The notes under the pieces are model-generated. The model was not told where the DNA came from and did not search any database. It saw only the letters and a program-made list of their open reading frames with translations. From Streptomyces sp. NBC_00440 (GTDB taxonomy: Bacteria > Actinomycetota > Actinomycetes > Streptomycetales > Streptomycetaceae): a DNA stretch of 64,000 nt. The position numbers were made by a program, and so were the translations under genes. The stretch covers positions 217,585-281,584 of the forward strand of contig NZ_CP107922.1 of the NCBI RefSeq assembly GCF_036014215.1, given 5' to 3'. Shown here piece after piece: positions 52,620-60,175 of this stretch. Numbering within the stretch: the stretch's first letter is position 1; each line of letters begins with the position of its first letter.

Positions 52620-53575
52620 TCAGTGGCGTGTGTGGGTGAGGAAGGCCCGGAGGGGATCGTTCGCGTTGCTGGCCAGGCGGGGCAGTCCGAGTCGGTGGGC
52701 GATGAGGTTGAGGGCCTTGCCGGTGTCGCGGTGTGGCCGGTTCGGGAGGGCGGCGAGTGCGCGGGCGAGGGTGACGGTTTCCGGGTAGGTCACCAGGTCG
52801 CGGGTCAGCAGGGCGGGGGAGGCGTTGCCTGTGGTGGTCAGGTGGGGGTTGGCCTTGCAGAGCCGGGTCAGGCGGGTGTGCCAGCGGTGGGTGAGGTGTT
52901 GCTGGTGGTCGTACCAGCGGGTGGTGATGGCGCGTGCTGCGGTCCAGGCGGTGGCAGCTCGGGGGTGTCGTAGCAGGCGCTGGTGGGGGCGCGATGTGCG
53001 GCGGCGAGTTCGGGCACGCCCTGGATACGGACGCTGGTGGCGAGTCGTGGGTCGGGGGCGGCTTGGTGGTGGCGTGGGCACACCAGCCGGTGCGGCGGCC
53101 GATGAACCCAGGCGGTGTCGGTGGTGCCGTGGCTGCGGTGGCGGGTGCACAGGGCGCAGGCGCGGACGGGCTGCTGCTCGGCATCGAGCCGCTTCCAGCG
53201 CGCGGCGGCAGCGATGTGGTGGGCGTCGTCGGTGGGTACGAGGCGGGGCAGGGCGCGCGTCAGGTGGGGGAGTGGCGTGCGGGTCAGGACGGCGAGGTGC
53301 TGGGTCGCGGTGTGGTTGAGGTGGAGTTCGGCTGCGGGTGGCGTGCCGTGGCGATGGAGGGTGATGTTGGCGCCGTCGAGGAGCTGGGGCAAGGTCAGCT
53401 GGTAGGTGTCGGCGAGGCGTTGGGTGTAGGAGGCGGTTGCTTCGCCGGGCAGTGGCCGTACACGGGAGACGCCCGGTGCGGCTGACGGGATCCGCAGCCA
53501 TGTCCCTGCGGCGACGATGCGCTGTGCAGCAGCGGCCCCTGCCGCGGCGCGGGTTGTGACGTCTGTCCGGCTCAC
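52620..53575 (-). pseudogene. tniQ: TniQ-family protein, frameshifted
   Basis: About 318 residues of a TniQ/TnsD-type target-selection protein in two frames. The N-terminal part (to about residue 195) has the TniQ start (LRIPSAAPGVSRVRPLPGEA) and a zinc-finger pair (CALCTRHRSHG, LVCPRHH). The frame then breaks at a run of five G (52985-52989, plus strand). In the next frame the protein continues HQRLLRHPRAATAWTAARAI to a TGA at 52620. The fused TniQ-HA protein has the same order without a break (VIRAHERLL), which shows that the shift is real relative to the family. The GTG at 53575 overlaps the tniB stop (GTGA). It is either mutated, programmed or a sequencing error in the G-run. Confidence 0.75.
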
Positions 53576-54675
53576 GACGTGCTGGTGTTCCGGCTTCGCG
53601 GCCGGGTGCGGGGTTGGTGGTGCTGTTCGGCGAGGTGGTCGAGGCGGATGGCGTCGAGGGTGGTTTTGGTGATGCGTTCGGTGCCGTCGATGAGGGCGGT
53701 GATGGCTGCTTGGCGGATGAGGCGGGCGAGGCTGCCGATGCGGCCGGCGGTGCGCTCGTGCAGGTACGGGGCCAGCCGGGGGAGGGTTCCGGGCCGGTGA
53801 TGGCGCAGATCCAGTGCGGTTTCCATGGCGGTGATGAGGTCGCGGAAGGGTTCTTCGTCGCCGAGGCGGGCGGGGAAGGGGTCGCAGTCGATGAGGGAGG
53901 CGCGTCCGGCGAGCTGGGCGCCGCGTACGCCGGTGAACAGGGGCGTGGTGGTGACGTCGATGCCGGCATAGACGAAGGTGGCGCCGATGCGTTCAGTGAG
54001 ATCTTTGATCAGGTCGGCGCTCTGGGCGCCGGTGGTGGTGCGGGGGTTGAGCCGGTGGATCTCGTCGATCATCACCAGCTGGACTTTGGCGGCGGTGTAG
54101 GTGTGGCAGACAGCGTTCGTGATCTGGGTCTGGGACATGCCTGTGGTGACGGGGATGCCGAGGTAGCGGGCGAATTCGATGGCGAGGGTCTTGGCGCTGG
54201 CGGCGGGCGGGACCAGGACGTAGGCGACGGGGGCTTGTCCGGCTGCTGCCGTGGCGCCGTGGCGGCGGATGTGGGCGAGGTGGCAGGCGCGGCCGACCTG
54301 GAGCAGGGCGGTGGTTTTCCCGGCGCCGGCGGGACCGGTGACGATGAGGGAGGGCCGGGCAGTGACGGTCTGGTGGCGGCCGAGGATCATCAGGGTGCGC
54401 ACGTTCTTGGCGAGGGCGTCGATGGCGGGGGTGCGCACGGTGACGAACCGCGAGTGGTAGGCCAGGCGTTCCTCGAGGCTGCGGTGCGGTGTGCCGGGTG
54501 GGGGAGGAGCTGCCACGGGTGTGGTGGCGAAGGCCTGGAAGCCGTCCCAGGTGGTCACCGCCTGTGGCTGCGGATCAGGGGCGCCGCCGGCACTTGCCGC
54601 GGTGCCGGGATTCCGGTGCGCTGTCGACGGGCATGGGCCGGCCGGTGCACCGCTCGTGCTCGACGAGGCGTTCAC
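53572..54675 (-). CDS. tniB: TniB/TnsC-type transposition ATPase
   Basis: A 367-residue AAA+ ATPase of the TniB/TnsC group that selects target DNA and activates the transposase. The Walker A motif is TGPAGAGKTTALL with K120, the Walker B motif is LVMIDEIHRL, and a sensor segment follows (GATFVYAGID). A Thr/Pro-rich lead of about 60 residues precedes the core. The GTG at 54675 overlaps the tniA stop (GTGA), and its own stop overlaps the tniQ start. The call is firm; all ATPase motifs look intact, unlike the relic at 47.8-48.8 kb. Confidence 0.9.
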   Translation of the reverse strand: MNASSSTSGAPAGPCPSTAHRNPGTAASAGGAPDPQPQAVTTWDGFQAFATTPVAAPPPPGTPHRSLEERLAYHSRFVTVRTPAIDALAKNVRTLMILGRHQTVTARPSLIVTGPAGAGKTTALLQVGRACHLAHIRRHGATAAAGQAPVAYVLVPPAASAKTLAIEFARYLGIPVTTGMSQTQITNAVCHTYTAAKVQLVMIDEIHRLNPRTTTGAQSADLIKDLTERIGATFVYAGIDVTTTPLFTGVRGAQLAGRASLIDCDPFPARLGDEEPFRDLITAMETALDLRHHRPGTLPRLAPYLHERTAGRIGSLARLIRQAAITALIDGTERITKTTLDAIRLDHLAEQHHQPRTRPRSRNTSTS

Positions 54676-56831
54676 CACTGCTCGGCTTCCGCTTCGGCGT
54701 CCCACAGCCCGTACCCGCCTGCCTCGGGCGGCAGCACGCTCGCGCCCTCCGGCTCGCTAACGTCGGTCTCGTCGGCCGCGGTATCGACACTGATGAGGTC
54801 GTCCAGGCTCTCGCTCCAGTCCGGTGCCGGGGCCGGTGCGGTCTCTGCGTCGAGTGGGCGCCGTTGGCCTGGAAGATCGGGCAACTGTGCTGCCGTACCG
54901 GCGCGGGAGGCTCTCCGACGGCGGGTTTTCTGCTCGGTCTCGGCGGGGTGGCGGGTGCGGCGCAGGAGCTGGTCGAGGGCGTCGGCGAGGTCGGCCTCAT
55001 GCTGCTCCCGGTCCCCGCGTTGTTCGACCTCGGCCTGGACGTGGCGCCAGATGGCGTCGTTGAAGGGCTGGTGGACGTGGTCGCGGTGGATCCAGGGGAT
55101 TTCGTGGAGGTGTCCGTCGGTGAGGCGGACGAAGATCTGGCGGGCGTCGTGGGGGTTGTGGTGGACCTCCCACTTGCCGTCCTTGCTGGTGATGGGGGAG
55201 CGCTCGCTGCGGTGGGGGTCGAGGATGTCGTGGTTGTAGGTGCGGTAGTCGAGGCGGATGCCGCGTTCGGTGATGGGCTGCCAGCGCACGGGCAGCAGTT
55301 CGAGGTAGTCGGCCCCGGTCAGCGGCACAGGCACGTAGCCGCTGATGGTGATCAGTGCGGCCCACATTTGGTTCGGGGTGAGGGCGGTTTTGGGCAGGAC
55401 GGGGTGGCGCAGTCCGTCGTGGGGACGGTTCTGCCAGCCGCAGGTGATCCACTCGTCGAGGAAGTCCTGCAGCTGCCCAATCGTCCAGCGGGCCTCGGCC
55501 GCGGTCTTGGAGCCGCGGCGCTGGGGGTTGGATCCGGTGTGGCCGGCGACGTGCTGGCAGAACAGGTCGTTGATCGAGCCGAAGGTCCGCTCCACCACGG
55601 CCTTGGCCTGCGGCCGTCTCGGTGGAGCGGGCTGCACGTTTACCCCGAGCGTCTCGCAGGCGGCGACGAAGCCCTGCGAGAGGTAGATCTTGCCGCGGTC
55701 GACGACAATCGTCTCGGGCACGATCACCGGCCGCGCGGCCGCGCCCTCCAGGCGCTTGTCCAGCGACAGCATCCGCTCAAAGGGCACTTCGGCCCGCGAC
55801 AGGTGAAGCGAGGTGGGCCAGGTCGGCCGAGCAGGGTGGGGAACAGCCATTTCCGCCAGGAGGAGGGCGGCGTCGACGGCTTTGGTGCTGTGCGGGCGCA
55901 GGATGGCGGCCAGGATGGAGCGGGTGGCGACGTCGACGGCGATCGTCAGCTCCGGCCGGCCCAGGCTGCCGCCCTCGAGGACGGCCATGATGTCCAGACG
56001 GGTGGTGTCGATCTGCACCTGCTCCCCGGGCCGCAGCACCACCGGCGCTGCCGACGAGGCGCGGGCGGGTGCGGTGGCGGTACGCGCGGGCCGACCCGGA
56101 CGATCGGCCGGGTCGGCCAGCACACTCACCAGCCGGTAGAACGACGACCGCGACGGCATCTCCACCACCCCGCGCCCGTGCGTATCCTCCAGGATCTGCC
56201 CGACCAGTACCTGCAGTCCCTTCACCGTTCCCTTCGACCGGCCCCGCTGGCGCCGCAGCGCCTCCAGCACAGCAGCCACGACCCGCTCGTCGGCATACCC
56301 CGTCGGATGACGCCCACGGGCCGGCACCGCACGCTTGTCGACCAGCCCCCACAAACCCTGCTTGCGGTAGGCGTGCCGCATCCGCTGCACCGTCGTAGGC
56401 GTCACCCGGGCGAAGCCGAGCGCTGCCAGTTCCTTCGCCTTGGCCGCGTCCCGCTGCGCCAGCGTCCACCGCTCGGGGTCGTACTCCGGCCGCATCGTCT
56501 GGGCGTCACGGCTGCCCGGGGCATGCGGCAGCCCGGTCTCCACTTCCCGGATATGGGGCAGCCAGGCCAGCGCCCGCTGCTGGGCCGCCACCGGAACGGT
56601 CTCGAACAGTCCCCACTGCGGCACCGCGTCCGGCGCCCGCGCGCCCACTACTTCGAAGCCCGGGTCGGCGAACAACCGCCCCAGCAGCAGGCTCGTTTCG
56701 GTGCCGTCCTCCTGCAGCAGGTAGACCTGCTGGCCCTGCAAGGCGGCGACCTGCCAGGTCTGTCCCCGGTAGGCGACGTGCGCGCCGACCTCCACCACCG
56801 GCCGCGGGCTCCTACCGAGTGTGCTGCCCAC
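54672..56831 (-). CDS. tniA: TniA/TnsB-type DDE transposase
   Basis: A 719-residue Mu/TnsB-class transposase that would join the 3' ends. HTH domains are in the first 230 residues (LAALGFARVTPTTVQRMRHA and so on), then the RNase H-like core with D275 (VQIDTTRLDI), D378 (IVVDRGKIY) and E414 (AKAVVERTF), spaced 36 residues in the last step as usual. A Mu C-terminal beta-barrel region follows, then an acidic tail of about 80 residues that could contact TniB. I prefer the GTG at 56831 (AGGAAGGGG upstream), giving a 20-base overlap with the TnsA-like gene; a longer open frame upstream is a shadow of that gene. The catalytic triad is intact. Confidence 0.92.
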   Translation of the reverse strand: MGSTLGRSPRPVVEVGAHVAYRGQTWQVAALQGQQVYLLQEDGTETSLLLGRLFADPGFEVVGARAPDAVPQWGLFETVPVAAQQRALAWLPHIREVETGLPHAPGSRDAQTMRPEYDPERWTLAQRDAAKAKELAALGFARVTPTTVQRMRHAYRKQGLWGLVDKRAVPARGRHPTGYADERVVAAVLEALRRQRGRSKGTVKGLQVLVGQILEDTHGRGVVEMPSRSSFYRLVSVLADPADRPGRPARTATAPARASSAAPVVLRPGEQVQIDTTRLDIMAVLEGGSLGRPELTIAVDVATRSILAAILRPHSTKAVDAALLLAEMAVPHPARPTWPTSLHLSRAEVPFERMLSLDKRLEGAAARPVIVPETIVVDRGKIYLSQGFVAACETLGVNVQPAPPRRPQAKAVVERTFGSINDLFCQHVAGHTGSNPQRRGSKTAAEARWTIGQLQDFLDEWITCGWQNRPHDGLRHPVLPKTALTPNQMWAALITISGYVPVPLTGADYLELLPVRWQPITERGIRLDYRTYNHDILDPHRSERSPITSKDGKWEVHHNPHDARQIFVRLTDGHLHEIPWIHRDHVHQPFNDAIWRHVQAEVEQRGDREQHEADLADALDQLLRRTRHPAETEQKTRRRRASRAGTAAQLPDLPGQRRPLDAETAPAPAPDWSESLDDLISVDTAADETDVSEPEGASVLPPEAGGYGLWDAEAEAEQW

Positions 56832-57762
56832 TGCGCTCGCCCCTTCCTTGGCTGCCGCCGGCGCCCAGCTGCTTTTCGACGCCCCCACCAATGCGTTCTG
56901 CGTCAGAGCAGACCAGCGCCTCCTCGTGCAGCGGCTCATCAAGAGGCGTCGTCAGATGCCCGCACCACAGCGCGTGATAGACAGCCGGCAGCACTTGCAG
57001 CGGATCGCCTACTGCGGCTGCGCCGCCGGCCAGCGGCCGGGGCCCGGCGAACGCTTCGGCCAGCGTGGCCCGCAGCCCGGGCGGGCCCTGATTACGTGGG
57101 TGGCGGTAGCCGGCCAGCCACCGCAAGTTCGCCGCCACCACCGCTGGAGGTGGCTCAAGGCGCCGGTAAGCCCAGCCCACGCGGGCACACGCCGCCTCCA
57201 GGACCATCCGCGCCCGCTGCGCCCTGTCTGCCCCGGTGGTCGGGCTGGAGGGGCAGTCGGCGAGCAGGCCGGTGCCTTCGGTGTACCGGGCGAACAACTG
57301 AGGCACCCACGAGCGCACCCGCCCGTCGGGATCCCGCCACAGCAGCCGTACCGGACGTGCGGACAGGCCGGTCACGTCCGGATTCCGGTCCAGGACCATC
57401 AGCTGGGTGCGCATTGCTGCCGAACCGTGTACGACGTGCCGTCCGGTGGTCGCCGACCACCACCAGCCCGGCCCCCACCGGCGGCCCGGAACGACCGGAA
57501 ACGCGGATACCGGCGCGAGGTCCTCGAACCGCACCGATGCCGTCGCCTGATCCCACGGCAACTGCGTCAACTGCCCGGCGGCCGTGACGAACGCGGCCTC
57601 GATTCCCGCACCGCCGCCCCCTGCGGTAGCCTGCTGCACCCGCCTGCCGTGCTCGTGCCCCTCCACACTCAACAGCCAAGTGCATGGGTGGCTGCTGAAC
57701 GCCGTGATCTGGATCCGCCACCCGAACGGGTGAACGGCGGCCGCGACGCCGAGCTCCTGCAC
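56812..57762 (-). CDS. TnsA-like protein with substituted catalytic positions
   Basis: A 316-residue protein of the actinobacterial TnsA-like heteromeric transposase endonuclease type. The family core WWWSATTGRHV is followed by LMVLDRNPDV, then a FARYTEGTG segment, and a C-terminal WLAGYRHPRN to FAGPRPLAGG region. In family members as I know them, a Glu follows the SATTG-HV segment, an Asp lies in a HVPDF-type segment and a Lys or Asp in a VDV(K/R)P-type segment. Here these read HGSAAM, SWVPQLF and LLADCPS, so the Glu, Asp and Lys positions all appear changed. It may be a non-cutting structural subunit. It starts with GTG at 57762, only 6 bases after the upstream stop. Confidence 0.75.
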   Translation of the reverse strand: MQELGVAAAVHPFGWRIQITAFSSHPCTWLLSVEGHEHGRRVQQATAGGGGAGIEAAFVTAAGQLTQLPWDQATASVRFEDLAPVSAFPVVPGRRWGPGWWWSATTGRHVVHGSAAMRTQLMVLDRNPDVTGLSARPVRLLWRDPDGRVRSWVPQLFARYTEGTGLLADCPSSPTTGADRAQRARMVLEAACARVGWAYRRLEPPPAVVAANLRWLAGYRHPRNQGPPGLRATLAEAFAGPRPLAGGAAAVGDPLQVLPAVYHALWCGHLTTPLDEPLHEEALVCSDAERIGGGVEKQLGAGGSQGRGERSGQHTR

Positions 57763-57768
57763 CCGTGG

Positions 57769-60159
57769 TCAGACCAGGGAGGTTCTCAGTTCCTGCAGGA
57801 GCCGCTGTTGGCCGGGCAACAAGGCGTGGCGTTGAGCGAGTTGCTCGCTGAACCAGGAGCGCAGCTTGGGCGGTGGTTCGAGGCCGGCGATGAGCAGGAG
57901 ACGCAGATGGTGGTAGTCGCGCTGCCAGGCGAACGCCCACGGAGGGAACCACCACGGATCCAGAGCAGCGAGGGCCTGCATGCCCGGCCACGGAGCCGGT
58001 GTGCGGCGCGCGTGGGCTCCGGCCTCTCCGCGTTTGCTGGTGAGCCACCTTCCCAGCGGGAACCCGTTGTGCTGAACGGGGTGCGGCAGCGCCAGGTGGC
58101 CGTGAACGCCGACGTAGTCCCGGGCATGGGCCAAGCCCACGGCGAAGTCGATCCGGGCGCCGGTGGGGTGGTACCACGCGGTCTGCCTCGCTTGTGCGGC
58201 CTCGGCGGTGACGCCCATCTCCCGCAGTAGATCTTGCTGGCGGGGGTGGAGCTCTTCGAACAGGGCGCACTGCGCGTACAGCCATGATCTGGCAGACGCC
58301 CCCACCCCGGCGAAGCCATCCCCCGGCACCAGCAGCTGATTGCTGCCGCACTGCTTGCGGGCGTGGTGGTAGGCGCGTTGCCATGCCATGGGCCACGGCG
58401 GGTTCCACCACGGGTCGATGGCGGACAGTGCACGGCTCCGGTCGGTTTCCTTCTCCGCCATACGGGCCCGGCTGCGTTGGCTCATCAGCCACTGCCCAAG
58501 AGGAAAACCGTCCTGCCGCGTGCTCTTGGACGTGGCGAGGTGGCCGTGGACGGCGGCAAAGGCTCGGGCGTAGTCCAGGCCGGCCGCGAAGGCCTGAGCA
58601 AGGCTGTTACGGCGAGGGCGTGCTGAGCGGGCGTGCGCGGGCCGGATTCCGAGATCTGCGAGCAGGCGTTGCTGGCCCACGTGGAGGTCGTCGTACCGGG
58701 AACACTGCTCATGGAGCCACTCGCCCAAGGCGAGGCTGGTGCCGGGGAATCCTGCCGTGGCGTCAACGAGGCCATGCTTTTGAACGTGTACCAGGGCGCG
58801 GTGGTACGTCCGTCGCCAGGAGATGGGCCAGGGACCATTCCACCAGGGATCGATGCGATGCAACGCCTGCGCCCGCTCGATGGGGAGCGCTGCTACTCCG
58901 GTTCTCTGATTGGCCAGCCACGGCCCCAGAGCAAAACCCTCGTGACGGCCGTACTTGGGAACAGCGAGATGCCCGTGACGCGCCGCGTAGGAACGGGCGT
59001 GTGCCAAGCCGACCTGATACGCCTGCTCTGCACGGGACTGCCTTCCTCCTACCGGAGCACTGCCGACGTGCTGGAGGCGCAACTCCCGCAGCTGCGCCGC
59101 AAGCCCACGAGGCCGGTGCGCGACCGGAACCGCCCACACCTCTTCCTCGGACACTGCTCCGCGCTCCCGCCGCACACACGCCCGCACCCAGGCGAACAAG
59201 GCTCCTGCACTGGAGGAGGCAAGCTGTTCCACCAGCCACGGGCGGCCCAGACGGCGAGCCAGCTCGGTCAGCAGACGGGGAACCTCGGCCAACGTGTGCG
59301 GCATCTGACCGTGCGTGTCCTCTAATACGCGTTGTCGCCACAACCGGTCACATAGAACCGTCGTGACCGCGACAGCCTCGGGATACGTCACCACGTCCCG
59401 GGCGAGCACCGCCACCTCACCCTCGGGGAGATCGGCACAGACACGACCAAGACGCGCCGGCCAGATCACTTCGTCCCGCCGGCCCGCGTCCCACCAGGAG
59501 GCAACGACCGCCTGGGCCACGGCAAAAGCGCTCTCGCACGAGCCCCTACGGCGCAGCATCGGCAGAAGGCGCTCGTGCGCACGTATCACCTCCGGTAGCC
59601 CGGAGAGGCTCACCTGGCCTTCGACCAGCGTGGCTCTGTCCAGCGCCAGTGAGTCGAGGGACCAGCACTGGTGCCTGATGCAGATCCTTGAACGCAGGTC
59701 GCAGTACAGACGGACAGACCAGGGAGCGCCTGTCCGGGCCGCCGTACACAGACGGCATCCCAGCATGACGGCAGGAACTGTGCTGCCGGAGGCGAAGCGC
59801 ACGTTCGGCTGGTCACCGTTCGCCTTCGCGTCAGCGCCCCCATCCCAGGAAGGCAGCGCGCGGGACAGATGCGACTCCGGCACCTGGCAGAAGGAAGCCA
59901 GCCGGCGCCGCACCGCGGACGCCAGGAACAACTCGCCGACGAGACAGCCCTCTCCCCAGACACCACGCACGCCAGGGCCCGCCATCGCAGACAACAGGCC
60001 CGTCACAGTGACGTTGTAGCGAGAGGCCAGCCGATTCACGAATGACATCGTCGTTTCACCTGCCACCGGGGCCAGCCGGACGACACCGGACACAGGCCAC
60101 GAGGAAAACGAATCCGTCACTTGACACTCCACAGCTTCACCGGCGTGCGCGACCGGCAT
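57769..60159 (-). CDS. TniQ-helicase-associated-domain fusion protein
   Basis: A 796-residue fusion. Residues 1 to about 330 are a TniQ-type domain: SGVVRLAPVAGETTMSFVNR at the start, a zinc-finger-like CRLCTAARTG and ICIRHQCW pair, then VIRAHERLL and LARDVVTYPEAV, as in the short TniQ of this operon. From about 390 to the end there are three repeats of about 145 residues. Each contains a GHLA-type half (HGHLAVPKYG, HGHLATSKST, HGHLALPHPV) and a DPWWxxPWP-type half (at Asp437, Asp582 and Asp734), that is, helicase-associated (HA) units. A similar unit (DPDWNCPWPLDWQRHY) is in the adjacent helicase. I do not know another TniQ protein with HA repeats. It probably selects the target, using the HA units to read DNA. 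Confidence 0.8.
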   Translation of the reverse strand: MPVAHAGEAVECQVTDSFSSWPVSGVVRLAPVAGETTMSFVNRLASRYNVTVTGLLSAMAGPGVRGVWGEGCLVGELFLASAVRRRLASFCQVPESHLSRALPSWDGGADAKANGDQPNVRFASGSTVPAVMLGCRLCTAARTGAPWSVRLYCDLRSRICIRHQCWSLDSLALDRATLVEGQVSLSGLPEVIRAHERLLPMLRRRGSCESAFAVAQAVVASWWDAGRRDEVIWPARLGRVCADLPEGEVAVLARDVVTYPEAVAVTTVLCDRLWRQRVLEDTHGQMPHTLAEVPRLLTELARRLGRPWLVEQLASSSAGALFAWVRACVRRERGAVSEEEVWAVPVAHRPRGLAAQLRELRLQHVGSAPVGGRQSRAEQAYQVGLAHARSYAARHGHLAVPKYGRHEGFALGPWLANQRTGVAALPIERAQALHRIDPWWNGPWPISWRRTYHRALVHVQKHGLVDATAGFPGTSLALGEWLHEQCSRYDDLHVGQQRLLADLGIRPAHARSARPRRNSLAQAFAAGLDYARAFAAVHGHLATSKSTRQDGFPLGQWLMSQRSRARMAEKETDRSRALSAIDPWWNPPWPMAWQRAYHHARKQCGSNQLLVPGDGFAGVGASARSWLYAQCALFEELHPRQQDLLREMGVTAEAAQARQTAWYHPTGARIDFAVGLAHARDYVGVHGHLALPHPVQHNGFPLGRWLTSKRGEAGAHARRTPAPWPGMQALAALDPWWFPPWAFAWQRDYHHLRLLLIAGLEPPPKLRSWFSEQLAQRHALLPGQQRLLQELRTSLV

Positions 60160-60175
60160 AGGGCTCCCACTGCCT

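Noticed and set aside
52033-53184. A single 383-codon minus-strand frame as one protein
   Set aside because: Only the last 110 codons match a real family (helicase tail). The upstream part is Pro/Arg/His-rich shadow of the transposon end and the tniQ coding strand.
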